Part shown: positions 18,830 to 27,586 of the stretch, one piece after another
Layout: every line of letters starts with the position of its first letter
Position numbering within the stretch: position 1 is the stretch's first letter
DNA from: AP-15 sp963737145
Lineage (GTDB): Bacteria; Pseudomonadota; Alphaproteobacteria; ATCC43930; CGMCC-115725
Assembly (NCBI GenBank): GCA_963737145.1
Contig: CAVTRO010000004.1
Coordinates: forward strand, 248,001 to 312,000
DNA: 64,000 nucleotides
Direction of reading: 5' to 3'
The notes under the pieces: generated by a model
Databases searched by the model: none
What the model saw: only the letters and a program-made list of their open reading frames with translations
What the model was told of the DNA's origin: nothing
Position numbers and translations under genes: made by a program

Positions 18830-19170
18830 CTCTGGCGCTCGCCATCCCTTTGGTATCCGCCTCGGCGGCCGCCCAGTCTCCGCAAACCGGGGGAAATCCT
18901 GCGCACGGCGCCGCGCTCATCAGGGATTACGGCTGCGGCAGTTGCCACCAGATACCCGGGGTCGCGAACGCCGATGGCCTCGTCGGCCCGCCGCTCTCGA
19001 ACATCGGAATGCGCGTCTACCTCGCCGGGATGCTGCGCAACACCCCCGACAACATGGAGTTTTGGCTGCGCCATCCGCAGCAAGTGGTCCCGGGCAACGT
19101 CATGCCCGATATGGGGATGACGGCGTCGGACGCCCGCGACATCGCCGCCTATCTTTATACCCTGCGATAA
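18817..19170 (+). CDS. periplasmic cytochrome c, oxidase operon
   Basis: A 117-residue class I cytochrome c with signal peptide (LTLALAIPLVSASAAAQ), heme site CGSCH near residue 46, and the axial methionine probably in GNVMPDMGM, followed by the usual C-terminal helix (DARDIAAYLYTLR). The ATG lies inside the end of the preceding gene. It is the last gene of the oxidase operon and converges with ctaG, overlapping its 3' end by 16 nt. It probably shuttles electrons to the fused cytochrome domain of coxB. Confidence 0.88.
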   Translation: MRVLTLALAIPLVSASAAAQSPQTGGNPAHGAALIRDYGCGSCHQIPGVANADGLVGPPLSNIGMRVYLAGMLRNTPDNMEFWLRHPQQVVPGNVMPDMGMTASDARDIAAYLYTLR

Positions 19171-19970
19171 GCCTGCGGCTCCGCGTCGCTCAGAGCCGGG
19201 GCAAGAGCGAGCAGCGCGAACGCCAAGAATATCAGGCAGCCCGGGATCCACATGATGATCCCGCCGAGTTGCTGGTCCTGGAGCGGCGTCAGTCCCCAGG
19301 CCGCCGTCGTCAGCGCATGCGGTGCATAGACGGCGCGCGAAGCCAAAGTGATCAGCGCGCCGAGAAAGCCCATCTGAGCCGAGGAGACGAACCCGCTCGG
19401 CGAGCCTCGCAATCAATCGATGCGTCGCTCGCCGATCGCAGCAGGGCATGCCACAGCCATAGCGCAGCGCCAAAGACGGTCAGGTGCATCGACCAATAGA
19501 CACAGGTGCTGGAGAAAGTCGCCGCGTAAGGCAGCAGGGGCGTGCCAGAACCATAGCAACGCCGCGAATGCCGCTGCCGAGGCGAGCGGCGCCGGGCGCG
19601 GTCCATCTGCCCGCGCTAATGCTGGCATGCCGAGAGCTGCGGCGAGCGCCTCCGCTGGCCTTCCGGCAACCACGAGGGGTGCGGCCAGCAGGGTCAAAAT
19701 CATGTGCTGCCCGACACGCGCGGCAAACAGCGACACCGAAAGCGGACAGAAGGGGGACACGAGCGCGAGCGCGGTGATCAGCCAGCCGCCGAGGAACGCC
19801 GTCCTCTGCCGGGCCGTGAGGCCATGGCCGGTTCGCTCGAGCCGGACGCCGCCCGATATATAAAGGCCGAGGATCGCGACAAGTCCGCCGACCAGGACGG
19901 GATCCAAATTCCAACTGAGCCATAGGGAGCCGGGTGACGGCGGCGGACCACAATAGGGAATTGTAGCCAT
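19155..19970 (-). CDS. ctaG: CtaG-family cytochrome oxidase assembly protein, two frameshifts
   Basis: About 271 residues with six to seven helices, including VLVGGLVAILGLYISGGVRL, AFLGGWLITALALVSPFCPL, SVSLFAARVGQHMILTLLAAP, YWSMHLTVFGAALWLWHALL and GGIIMWIPGCLIFLAFALL. This fits the caa3_CtaG family, which assembles or delivers copper to cytochrome oxidase. Segments with MILTLLAAPLV, LLWFWHAP and QQLGGIIMWIPG are diagnostic. Frame breaks: one base missing in GGGG at 19536-19539 and one extra base near 19395-19430; they cancel. The ATG at 19970 is chosen over an upstream one at 20000. It lies beside, but opposite to, the oxidase operon. Confidence 0.82.
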
Positions 19971-20098
19971 AACGGGAGGCTCCCTTCCATCGAGCTGCAA
20001 GGGGGAGGCTAGTCAATCAACGCTTCCGCTTCGATTGGTTCCGCCGCGCCCGTCTTTTTGACTCGCCCGCTGAATGGGGATCGACCGCACAACGCGCG

Positions 20099-20127
20099 TT
20101 GACAACCGGCTGGACGGGTACTTTATG
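20099..20127 (+). promoter_or_regulatory. candidate sigma70-type promoter of the ABC transporter operon
   Basis: A perfect TTGACA at 20099-20104 is followed after 17 bp by TTTATG at 20122-20127. The expected transcription start (about 20134) lies only about 2 nt before the ATG at 20136, and no ribosome site is seen before that ATG, so the mRNA could be leaderless or nearly so. Confidence 0.5.
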
Positions 20128-20135
20128 CCGGCATC

Positions 20136-21236
20136 ATGAAGCTTGAATGGCTTGGATGCTGGATCGCGGCGGCAATCGTCGCTGCGTCACCCGCCGCGGG
20201 CGCCGAGGAACCGCGGCTCAATGTCTACAACTGGTCCGATTACATCGCGCCGGATACGATCCCGAAATTCGAGGCCGAGACCAGGATCAGGGTCAGCTAC
20301 GACGTCTATGACGGGAACGAGGTGCTGGAGGCGAAACTGCTGTCCGGCCGGTCGGGGTATGATGTCGTCGTGCCCTCGGCGAGCCCGTTCATGGCGCGCC
20401 AGATCGCGGCCGGGGTGTACCGGGTGCTCGACAAATCCAAACTCCCGGGCTGGCGGAACCTCGATCCCCATATCCTCGACCTGGTCAGCGCCGCCGACCC
20501 AGACAACGAGCACGGCTCGCCTTATCTGTGGAGCGACACCGGGATCGGCTACAACGCGACGCAGGTGCATGCCGCATTGGGTGAGGCCGCGCCGGTGGAC
20601 AGCCTCGCGCTGATCTTCGATCCGGCGGTGGCCGGGAAACTCGCGCCGTGCGGGATCTCATTGCTCGATACGCCCCAGGAGGTATTTCCGGCGGCGCTCG
20701 CCTATTTGGGGCTCGACCCCAAGAGCCGCGATCTCCGGGACCTCGACAAGGCCTTTGCGGTTCTCGAAAAAGTCCGCCCCTACATCCGCAAATTTCACTC
20801 CTCGCAGTACATCAACGATCTCGCGGGCGGCGATTTGTGCGTCGCGCTCGGTTATTCGGGCGATGTGATCCAGGCCCGCAACCGGGCGCGCGAGGCTGCC
20901 AACAAGGTCGAGATCGCCTTTCGCGTGCCGAAGGAGGGGGCGATGATGTCGGTCGACATGCTGGGGATCCCGGCCGACGCGCCGCATCCGGAAAACGCGC
21001 TGCGCTTTATCGATTACCTGTTGCGCCCGGCGGTCATCGCCGACATCACCGATGCTGTCTGGTATCCGAACCCCAACCTGCCCGCGACGGCGCTGGTCAA
21101 GTCCGAGATCCGCAACGACCCGGCGGTCTACCCGCCGGAGGAAATCCGTCGCCGGCTCTACGTCGATCTCCCAGCGCCTGCCGCCTACGAGCGGGCCCGC
21201 ACCCGCGCCTGGACCCGCCTCAAATCCGGCCACTGA
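20136..21236 (+). CDS. ABC transporter substrate-binding protein, polyamine (PotD/PotF) type
   Basis: A 366-residue periplasmic protein. The signal peptide ends near AAGAEEP (residue 23). The mature protein begins LNVYNWSDYIAPDTIPKFE, the hallmark of spermidine/putrescine-binding proteins, and continues with EAKLLSGRSGYDVVVPSASP and a polyamine-site-like YLWSDTGIGYN. It would capture a polyamine or similar cation and deliver it to the permease encoded just downstream. A 175-bp gap containing a palindromic repeat separates it from the ATPase gene, which may raise its expression relative to the rest. Confidence 0.92.
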   Translation: MKLEWLGCWIAAAIVAASPAAGAEEPRLNVYNWSDYIAPDTIPKFEAETRIRVSYDVYDGNEVLEAKLLSGRSGYDVVVPSASPFMARQIAAGVYRVLDKSKLPGWRNLDPHILDLVSAADPDNEHGSPYLWSDTGIGYNATQVHAALGEAAPVDSLALIFDPAVAGKLAPCGISLLDTPQEVFPAALAYLGLDPKSRDLRDLDKAFAVLEKVRPYIRKFHSSQYINDLAGGDLCVALGYSGDVIQARNRAREAANKVEIAFRVPKEGAMMSVDMLGIPADAPHPENALRFIDYLLRPAVIADITDAVWYPNPNLPATALVKSEIRNDPAVYPPEEIRRRLYVDLPAPAAYERARTRAWTRLKSGH

Positions 21237-21272
21237 CCCTGATGGTCGACATTGGAACCCGCAAAAGCAACC

Positions 21273-21387
21273 TGCGTGCTTCGAGACGCGCCCTGTGGGC
21301 GCTCCTCAGCATGAGGGAAGCCTTCAATGGCATTAAGAAAATTCCTCATCCTGAGGAGGCCGCGAAGCGGGCGTCTCGAAGGACGCA
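21273..21387. repeat. dispersed palindromic repeat, potential long hairpin
   Basis: An inverted repeat in the gap between the binding-protein and ATPase genes. The left arm begins TGCGTGCTTCGAGACGC and ends CCTCAGCATGAGG. The right arm is its imperfect complement, starting CCTCATCCTGAGGAGG and ending GGCGTCTCGAAGGACGCA. The transcript could fold into a long hairpin. A 13-nt piece of the right end recurs at 62234-62246. I recall similar elements as interspersed repeats in alphaproteobacterial genomes. Confidence 0.75.
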
Positions 21388-21411
21388 CGGGCTCTGATCC
21401 AGCGCGGTGGT

Positions 21412-22479
21412 ATGGCGCTGCTTGAAATCACCGGCGTCTCGAAGCGTTTCGGCGCGACCTTCGCGGTCGACGAGGTTTCACTCACTGTCGAGCGCGGCGC
21501 CTTTTTCGCGCTGCTCGGGCCTTCGGGTTGCGGCAAGACGACATTGCTGCGGATGATCGCCGGATTTGAGGCGCCCGACGGCGGCCGTATTGTCATCGAT
21601 GGGGTCGATGTTACCGGGCTGCCGCCTTATGCGCGGCCGGTTAACATGATGTTTCAGTCCTATGCACTGTTCCCGCACATGGATGTCGCAGGCAATATCG
21701 CCTTCGGGCTGCGCCAGGAGCGGATGAACCGCCGGCGCATCGCCGCCCGGGTTGCGGAAATGCTGGCATTGGTGCAGATGTCGGGCTACGCGCAGCGCCT
21801 CCCGCACGAATTGTCCGGCGGTCAGCGCCAGCGCGTCGCGTTGGCGCGGGCCCTCGCAAAAATGCCAAAGCTGCTGTTGCTTGACGAGCCATTGGCGGCG
21901 CTCGACCGCAAGCTGCGGGCCGAGACCCGGCTCGAGCTGGTTGCCGTCCAGGAGCGGGTCGGGACCACCTTTCTGGTCGTCACGCACGACCAGGAGGAGG
22001 CGCTGAGCATGGCCAGCTGCGTTGCGGTGATGGACCAGGGGCGTCTCGTGCAGACCGGCGCCCCGGCGGAAATCTACGAGCGGCCTGCCTCGCGCTTTGT
22101 CGCTAATTTTGTCGGCGAGGTGAACCTGTTCGAAGGCGAGCTGACCGCCGGGACCAACCGCCCCGCCCTCGCCGTGGCGGGGCTCCCTGAGCCGATCCCA
22201 TTGCCCGCAGACACGCGGTTGCCCGAAGGCGTGGCGGTGGCGCTGGTCGTGCGCCCGGAAAAGCTGGTGCTGTCTCATACGCCTCCCATCGGGTTTGCGA
22301 TTGCGGCAACGGTGTCGTCGATCGGCTATTTGGGCGGCGGCTCGATCGTCCATCTCGAGACGCGGCAGCATGAGGCGCTCAAGGCCTATCTGCCCGGCAC
22401 CGCGGCGAGCTCCTTCGGCCGCGGCGCGCCGGTATGGGCGACCTGGCCGCGCGATGAGGGCGTGGTTCTAACGCAATGA
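21412..22479 (+). CDS. potA: ABC transporter ATP-binding protein, polyamine (PotA) type
   Basis: A 355-residue ABC ATPase with Walker A GPSGCGKTT, Q-loop in MMFQSYALFPHM, signature LSGGQRQR, Walker B LLLLDEPLAALD and the switch His in VVTHDQEEA. A C-terminal TOBE domain starts at about residue 240 and would sense substrate or regulate transport. It powers uptake through the PotB/PotC-like permeases. Its stop overlaps the next start as ATGA. Spermidine or putrescine is the family's usual substrate; the true one is not visible here. Confidence 0.93.
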   Translation: MALLEITGVSKRFGATFAVDEVSLTVERGAFFALLGPSGCGKTTLLRMIAGFEAPDGGRIVIDGVDVTGLPPYARPVNMMFQSYALFPHMDVAGNIAFGLRQERMNRRRIAARVAEMLALVQMSGYAQRLPHELSGGQRQRVALARALAKMPKLLLLDEPLAALDRKLRAETRLELVAVQERVGTTFLVVTHDQEEALSMASCVAVMDQGRLVQTGAPAEIYERPASRFVANFVGEVNLFEGELTAGTNRPALAVAGLPEPIPLPADTRLPEGVAVALVVRPEKLVLSHTPPIGFAIAATVSSIGYLGGGSIVHLETRQHEALKAYLPGTAASSFGRGAPVWATWPRDEGVVLTQ

Positions 22480-23363
22480 CCGGATTGGGACGGACGGGCC
22501 GGGCGGTGTTGATCGGCGTGCCGTTTCTTTGGCTCGCGCTGTTTTTCCTATTGCCGCTGCTGATCGTCGTCAAGATCAGCCTGGCCGAGAGCACGATCGG
22601 GATACCGCCCTATACCCCGCTCGTCGCCAATCACGACGGCGGTCTCAAATTGCACGCGACAATGGCGAATTTTTCGCTGATTGCCGGCGACGACCTTTAC
22701 CTGCGCGCCTATCTCGGCTCGCTCGGCAACGCGGCATTGGCGACCGCTCTCTGCCTTCTGATCGGCTATCCGGTCGCCTACGCCATTGCCCGCTCGCAAG
22801 GGGTGCAGCGGCAAGTACTGCTGTTCCTCGTCATGCTGCCGTTCTGGACGAGCTTTCTGATCCGGGTCTATGCCTGGATCGCGATCCTCGAGCCTAACGG
22901 ATTGTTGAACCAGTCTCTGATCGCGCTGGGCTTGATCTCCATGCCCTTGCCGCTCCTCAATAACCAGTTTTCCGTCGAGCTCGGTCTCGTCTACTCGTAT
23001 CTACCGTTCATGACCTTGCCGCTCTACGGCAGCTTGTCCAGGCTCGACCAGAGCCTCATCGAAGCGGCCGCCGATCTCGGCGCGCGCCCGCTGCGCGCCT
23101 TCCTCGGCGTCACCCTCCCGCTGAGTTTGCCGGGGATCGCGGCGGGCTCGCTGCTCGTGCTGATCCCGGCGATCGGCGAGTTTGTCATTCCCGACCTGCT
23201 GGGCGGGCCCGACACCTTGATGATCGGCAAGGTGCTGTGGGACGAATTCTTCAATAACCGTGATTGGCCGGTGGCCGCCGCAGTCGCAGTGGTGCTGGTC
23301 GCAGCGTTGGCGGTCCCGCTTCTCGCAGCACAGCGGTTTCTCGAGCGGGGGGATGCGGCGTGA
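22476..23363 (+). CDS. potB: ABC transporter permease, PotB type
   Basis: A 295-residue inner-membrane permease with six helices. The first is VLIGVPFLWLALFFLLPLLI, and a periplasmic insertion of about 50 residues follows it. The cytoplasmic EAA loop (EAAADLGARPLRAFLGVTLP) that contacts the ATPase is clear near residue 195. It forms a heterodimer with the following gene product and is overlapped at both ends (ATGA, GTGA), so the three genes form one operon. Confidence 0.93.
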   Translation: MTGLGRTGRAVLIGVPFLWLALFFLLPLLIVVKISLAESTIGIPPYTPLVANHDGGLKLHATMANFSLIAGDDLYLRAYLGSLGNAALATALCLLIGYPVAYAIARSQGVQRQVLLFLVMLPFWTSFLIRVYAWIAILEPNGLLNQSLIALGLISMPLPLLNNQFSVELGLVYSYLPFMTLPLYGSLSRLDQSLIEAAADLGARPLRAFLGVTLPLSLPGIAAGSLLVLIPAIGEFVIPDLLGGPDTLMIGKVLWDEFFNNRDWPVAAAVAVVLVAALAVPLLAAQRFLERGDAA

Positions 23364-24175
23364 AGCCGCCTCGGACGGGAGGCTGGTTCCGACTGGCGGC
23401 GCTGATGTCGGGTTTTGGCTTCCTATACGCGCCGATCGTGTTGCTGGTGATCTACTCGTTCAATGCCTCGCGTTTGGTAACGGTGTGGGCCGGGTTCTCG
23501 ACCCGCTGGTATGGCGCGCTCTTCCATGACGAAGCATTTGGCGCTGCCGCGCTGACGAGCCTCGAAGTCGCCGCGATGGCAGCCACCCTTTCCCTCGTGC
23601 TCGGCACTTGTGCCGGCTTCAGCATGGCGCGCTTTGCACGCTTTCCCGGCCGGCTCGTGTTCGGGTTCGCGTTGCTCGCGCCGCTGGTTGTGCCCGAGGT
23701 AATCCTCGGCCTGTCGCTGCTATTGCTGTTCGTCGCCTGCGAGAGCTGGTTTGGTTGGCCGAGCCGCGGCATGCTGACGATCACGATCGCCCATGCGACG
23801 TTCGGCGCTTGTTTTGTGTCGGTGCTGGTGCGCGCGCAGCTGGCCGGCTTCGATCGCGCTCTCGAAGAGGCCGCGCTCGATCTCGGCGCGCGTCCCTGGA
23901 CGGTGCTGACGCGCATCACCCTCCCCGGGATCAGCCCGGCGCTGGTATCGGGCTGGCTCCTGGCGTTCACGCTGTCGCTCGACGATTTGGTGATCGCGAG
24001 CTTTGTCACCGGCCCATCCGCGACGACGTTGCCGATGGCGGTATTTTCGAGCGTGCGGCTGGGGGTGAGCCCTGAGGTCAACGCGCTCGCGACATTGTTT
24101 CTCGCCGCAGTTTTCGTTCTTGTCGCATTGGCCGGCTGGCTGATGGCGCGCGACGGGCGTCGGCGTCAGATCTAA
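23360..24175 (+). CDS. potC: ABC transporter permease, PotC type
   Basis: A 271-residue inner-membrane permease, the second half of the polyamine-type channel. It starts with GTG overlapping the PotB stop; a more upstream start would sit inside potB in a low-complexity stretch. First helix is LAALMSGFGFLYAPIVLLVI, followed by FNASRLVTVWAGFSTRWY, a common PotC opening. The EAA loop is EEAALDLGARPWTVLTRITLP. It converges with the TPP enzyme gene, the two 3' ends overlapping by 4 nt. Confidence 0.93.
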   Translation: MKPPRTGGWFRLAALMSGFGFLYAPIVLLVIYSFNASRLVTVWAGFSTRWYGALFHDEAFGAAALTSLEVAAMAATLSLVLGTCAGFSMARFARFPGRLVFGFALLAPLVVPEVILGLSLLLLFVACESWFGWPSRGMLTITIAHATFGACFVSVLVRAQLAGFDRALEEAALDLGARPWTVLTRITLPGISPALVSGWLLAFTLSLDDLVIASFVTGPSATTLPMAVFSSVRLGVSPEVNALATLFLAAVFVLVALAGWLMARDGRRRQI

Positions 24176-26000
24176 ACACTACCAGGCGCGCGTTGCAGAA
24201 TTCCGCTGGCGGCGCCGGGGTCGTAGCCGGCGGCGACGTGGACGTCGACGACGCACACTTTGCCGGCGCGGACTGCGGCGACGGCTTCGTTGAGGGCTGG
24301 CAGAAGACGGCGCGGATCGCCGACCGGGCCGATGCCGACGCAGCCCTGGGCACGCGCCATCGCGGCAAGGTCGATGTCGGGGTCGCGGATCGCCTGGCCG
24401 ATCCAGCGGTTCTCGGCCGGCCGGCCGCGCTCGCGGGCGACCCGCTCCTGATGCAATTCGTCATTGAAAAACGAGCGGTTGTTGGCGAGCACGATCAAGA
24501 GCGGGATGCCGTTGCGCACCGCGGTCCACAGAGCGGTAACCCCCATCAGGAAATCGCCGTCGCCGAGCACCGCGACCGGCAGGCGCTCGCCGTCGCGCAA
24601 CGCCAACGCCGCACCGACGGCCATACCCGGCCCCGATCCGATGCCGCCGCCGCCATCGGCGCCGAGAAAGTCGAGCGGGTGCCGGAAATCCCACAGATGC
24701 TCGCCCCAGCTGAGCGGCAGCCGGATCATCGAGACCGGCGCGCCGCCCAGTGCCTCCTTCAGCGCCGTCGCCAATAGCGGCACCTCGATGATCGAGGCGG
24801 TGTCGAGCGCCGACCGCGGCGGGGGCGCTCGACGCTCGCGCGGCGCCGGCAGGGGCGGCGCATTCGGGCGCAACCGTCTGACCTCGGCCAATAGCGCGGG
24901 CACGGCCGCATCGGGCTCAGCCAACAGATAGTAGTCGGCCGGCGGCAGGCCTTGATAGTCCATGCTCCAGCCATTGTGGACATACTGGTCGACCGAGACT
25001 TGGATCACCTTGCCGGGCACAGGCTTGCCGCGGCAGGCGCCCTTCAATGTGCCGGCCAGATCAATCCAGTCGAGGCTCAGGATCACATCCGCCGCGGCGA
25101 CCAGCTCGGCGCCTGCCGGCGACAGCGAAGTAGCGGGTCCGGCGGCATGCAGCGGGTGATCGGTCGGAAAAGCGGCGCCCGCCTTGCGGTCCGTCATCAC
25201 CCGCGCGCAGATCGCCTCGGCGAGCTCGATGCGCCGTTGCCACGCCTGCGGATCACGCGAGGTGCGCCCCATCAGGATGACGGGACGCTCGGCGCGGGCC
25301 AGGAGCTCGGCGGCTTGGCGCAGCACTGGACCGGCTGGTTCCAAGGGCGGCGGCGGAGCAAACCGGGTGGTCTCAGTGTGTGGCGGCGCGGCGACGACTT
25401 CGTCTTCCTGCAGTTCCAGGATTAAGTTGATGTACACGGGTCCGCGGGGCGCGGTCTGCGCGATGATATTGGCGCGCAAGAGCGCCTCTTGCGCCGCCCC
25501 GATAGAAGACGGCTGATCGTCCCATTTCGTGTAGTTCCGGATCAATGCGCCCTGGTCGCGTACGGTGTGGATCCACTCGATCCACGGCCGGCGCCGCACT
25601 GCATCGACCGCTCCGGTAGCGCCGAGCACGATCATCGGGACGCGATCGCACCAGGCATTGAAGATCGCCATCGTCGCATGCATCAAGCCGACATTGGCGT
25701 GCGCGATCACCGCGAGCGGGCGCCCGGTCACCTTGGCGTAGCCATGGGCCAACGCGACCGCGCTCTCTTCGTGCAGGCACAGCAGCATGCGCGGCCTCGT
25801 ATTGCCGAGATAATTGACGATGCTGTCGTGCAGACCGCGATAGCTCGACCCGGGATTGAGCGCGACATAGGGAATATCCAGCTCGCGCAGCATCGCCGCG
25901 ATCGCGTCGCTGCCCCAGAGCCGCGCCGAGGGCGGCTCGGCACCGGCCGATCGATCTCGTTGCCGGCAGCCTCGACCGGTCTTGCGGACGCGTCATCCAT
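24172..26000 (-). CDS. thiamine-pyrophosphate-dependent enzyme (acetolactate synthase-like)
   Basis: About 609 residues with the three-domain layout of TPP decarboxylases and acetohydroxyacid synthases. The N-terminal pyrimidine-binding domain has the catalytic Glu in LCLHEESAVALAHGYAK. A central domain follows. The C-terminal PP-binding domain has GDGDFLMGVTALW...VLANN. No FAD-specific signature is obvious. Only about 573 residues are in one frame; the first 19 codons from the ATG at 26000 (MDDASARPVEAAGNE) join after one missing base near 25945, consistent with the total length. The reaction cannot be named; a 2-keto acid decarboxylase or benzoylformate-decarboxylase-like role is possible. 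Confidence 0.85.
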
Positions 26001-26023
26001 CGTTTCCCTCCTCGAATGGCACG

Positions 26024-26449
26024 TTACTTGTCAGTGTTCCAGATGTCGGTCGCAAGCTTCCAGTCGCGGCCGATCTTGCGCCAGACGACGACGTATTTCC
26101 CGACGATTTCCTGCGGCGGCTGCGCCTTCGTCTTCAGGGTGACCGTGCCGATTTCACGCGCCGCGGAGCGGCCGAGCGGCAGCACATCGACCGTCGTCAG
26201 CTTGGCGTCACCCATCTGCTGCGCCGCTTGCCGCCAGAACGCCTCGATCGCGGGACGCCCCTTCACCATGGCCGAGCCCGGCGGGAGGACATAGGCGTCC
26301 TCGGTATAGAGCGCCGCGATCGCGGCGGCGTCGCCCTTGTTGAAAGCCGCCGTCCAGGCGTCGTTGAGCTTCTCGATTGTCGCCTTGTTCTGGGCGACCG
26401 CCGGCGAGCTCAGGCTCAAGCAGCCGATGATCATCACAATCCGCAACAT
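26024..26449 (-). CDS. secreted SnoaL/DUF4440-like protein
   Basis: A 141-residue protein with a signal peptide (MLRIVMIIGCLSLSSPAVAQ) followed by an NTF2-fold, SnoaL/DUF4440-type domain: IEKLNDAWTAAFNKGDAAAIAALYTEDAYVLPPGSAMVKG is the family opening, and YVVVWRKIGRDWKLATDIWN is the usual last strand pair. The fold forms a conical pocket used by isomerases, hydrolases or ligand-binding proteins; the activity here is unknown. It lies just upstream of the TPP enzyme on the same strand (23-nt gap), so the two may be co-transcribed. Confidence 0.85.
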   Translation of the reverse strand: MLRIVMIIGCLSLSSPAVAQNKATIEKLNDAWTAAFNKGDAAAIAALYTEDAYVLPPGSAMVKGRPAIEAFWRQAAQQMGDAKLTTVDVLPLGRSAAREIGTVTLKTKAQPPQEIVGKYVVVWRKIGRDWKLATDIWNTDK

Positions 26450-26469
26450 CGCATTCCTCCATCAGGATA

Positions 26470-26560
26470 GTCATTGCGAAGAGCGCCTCGGCGCTCTGAA
26501 GCAATCTCGACCCGACGCGCGCCCGCGGCCCGAGATTGCTTCGCTTGCGCTCGCAATGAC
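26470..26560. repeat. dispersed palindromic repeat (GTCATTGCGA type)
   Basis: The left arm begins GTCATTGCGAAGAGCG and ends GAAGCAATCTCG. The right arm is CGAGATTGCTTCGC..CGCTCGCAATGAC. The arms are near-complementary and the left one contains its own small hairpin (GAGCGCC TCG GCGCTC). It fills the gap between the SnoaL-like and SDR genes and contains no gene. The motif is, from memory, a common interspersed repeat of alphaproteobacteria. Confidence 0.75.
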
Positions 26561-26585
26561 GCCGTGGGGTTCGGTCCGCTGTTGA

Positions 26586-27350
26586 TCACGGCGCGATCGT
26601 CGTGCCGCCGTCGACGATGATCGTCTGGCCGGTGATGAAGGCGCCGGCGCGCGAGGCGAGCATCACGGCGACGCCGGCGATGTCCTCGGGCTCGCCGAGC
26701 CGCCGCAACGGTGTTGCGGCCTCGCGGGCGGCGCGCCGCTGCGGATCCTCGTAGAGCACGCGCGCAAACTCGGTTTTGACGAGACCCGGGGCGATGCAGT
26801 TGACCCGCACATTGTCGGGGCCCCATTCGGCGGCAAGATTGCGGCAGAGCGCATAGTCGGCGGCCTTCGTCACGCCGTACATGCCGAGCACCGTCGTCGC
26901 GCGCACGGCCGCGACCGAGATGATGTAGATGATCGAGCCGTTGCGCCGCTCGCGCATCTCAGGCGCCACCAGGCGCGACAGCCACAGGTTGCTCAGCACG
27001 TTGTTTACCATCATCCGCTCGAATACTTCGTCGGTCAGCTTTTCGAGCGAGCCGTAATGCGGATTGACCGCCGCATTGCAGACCAGAATGTCGATGCGGC
27101 CCCAGGCCTCACGTGCCTTGGCGACGAGGTTTTCGAGCTGCGCCTTATCCGAGATGCGCGCCGTCTGCGCGATCGCCTCGCCGCCTTTCGCGCGGATCGC
27201 CGCCGCGACCTCCTCGCAGGGCGCGAGGTTGCGGGCCGAGATCACGACCCGGGCGCCAGCCTCGGCAATCGCCTCGGCGATCGCCCGGCCGATGCCGCGG
27301 CTCGACCCGGTCACGATCGCGACCTTCCCCGACAAGTCGAACAAATTCAT
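26586..27350 (-). CDS. short-chain dehydrogenase/reductase (SDR)
   Basis: A 254-residue classical SDR with Rossmann fold. The cofactor motif is TGSSRGIGRAIAEAIAEAG near residue 14, the structural motif is CNAAVNP near residue 90, and catalytic Ser and YxxxK lie in IISVAAVR and MYGVTKAADYALCRNLAAEWG. The C-terminal end (AGAFITGQTIIVDGGTTIAP) is typical. It should oxidise or reduce a hydroxyl/keto group with NAD(P). Transcribed with, but separated by a repeat from, the SnoaL-like and TPP genes. Substrate unknown. Confidence 0.92.
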   Translation of the reverse strand: MNLFDLSGKVAIVTGSSRGIGRAIAEAIAEAGARVVISARNLAPCEEVAAAIRAKGGEAIAQTARISDKAQLENLVAKAREAWGRIDILVCNAAVNPHYGSLEKLTDEVFERMMVNNVLSNLWLSRLVAPEMRERRNGSIIYIISVAAVRATTVLGMYGVTKAADYALCRNLAAEWGPDNVRVNCIAPGLVKTEFARVLYEDPQRRAAREAATPLRRLGEPEDIAGVAVMLASRAGAFITGQTIIVDGGTTIAP

Positions 27351-27586
27351 TGTGCCCTCTGATCAGCGATTGCGGCGTCCAATCATGCCGCATCGAGCGA
27401 TTTTCTGAAACAGGATCATCATCGCGATTTAGTCACGTCCGATCGCGCCTCGCCGCGCGACTAGACTTGCCGGCCGCATCGCAATTTTTTTCGGCTTTGA
27501 ATTAGGCAGTAAAAACCATTTCAAACGGTTACTATATGCTGTATGTAGGGAGACGCCAAGATTGAAGGGTAGGAAGAGAAGCAGTC

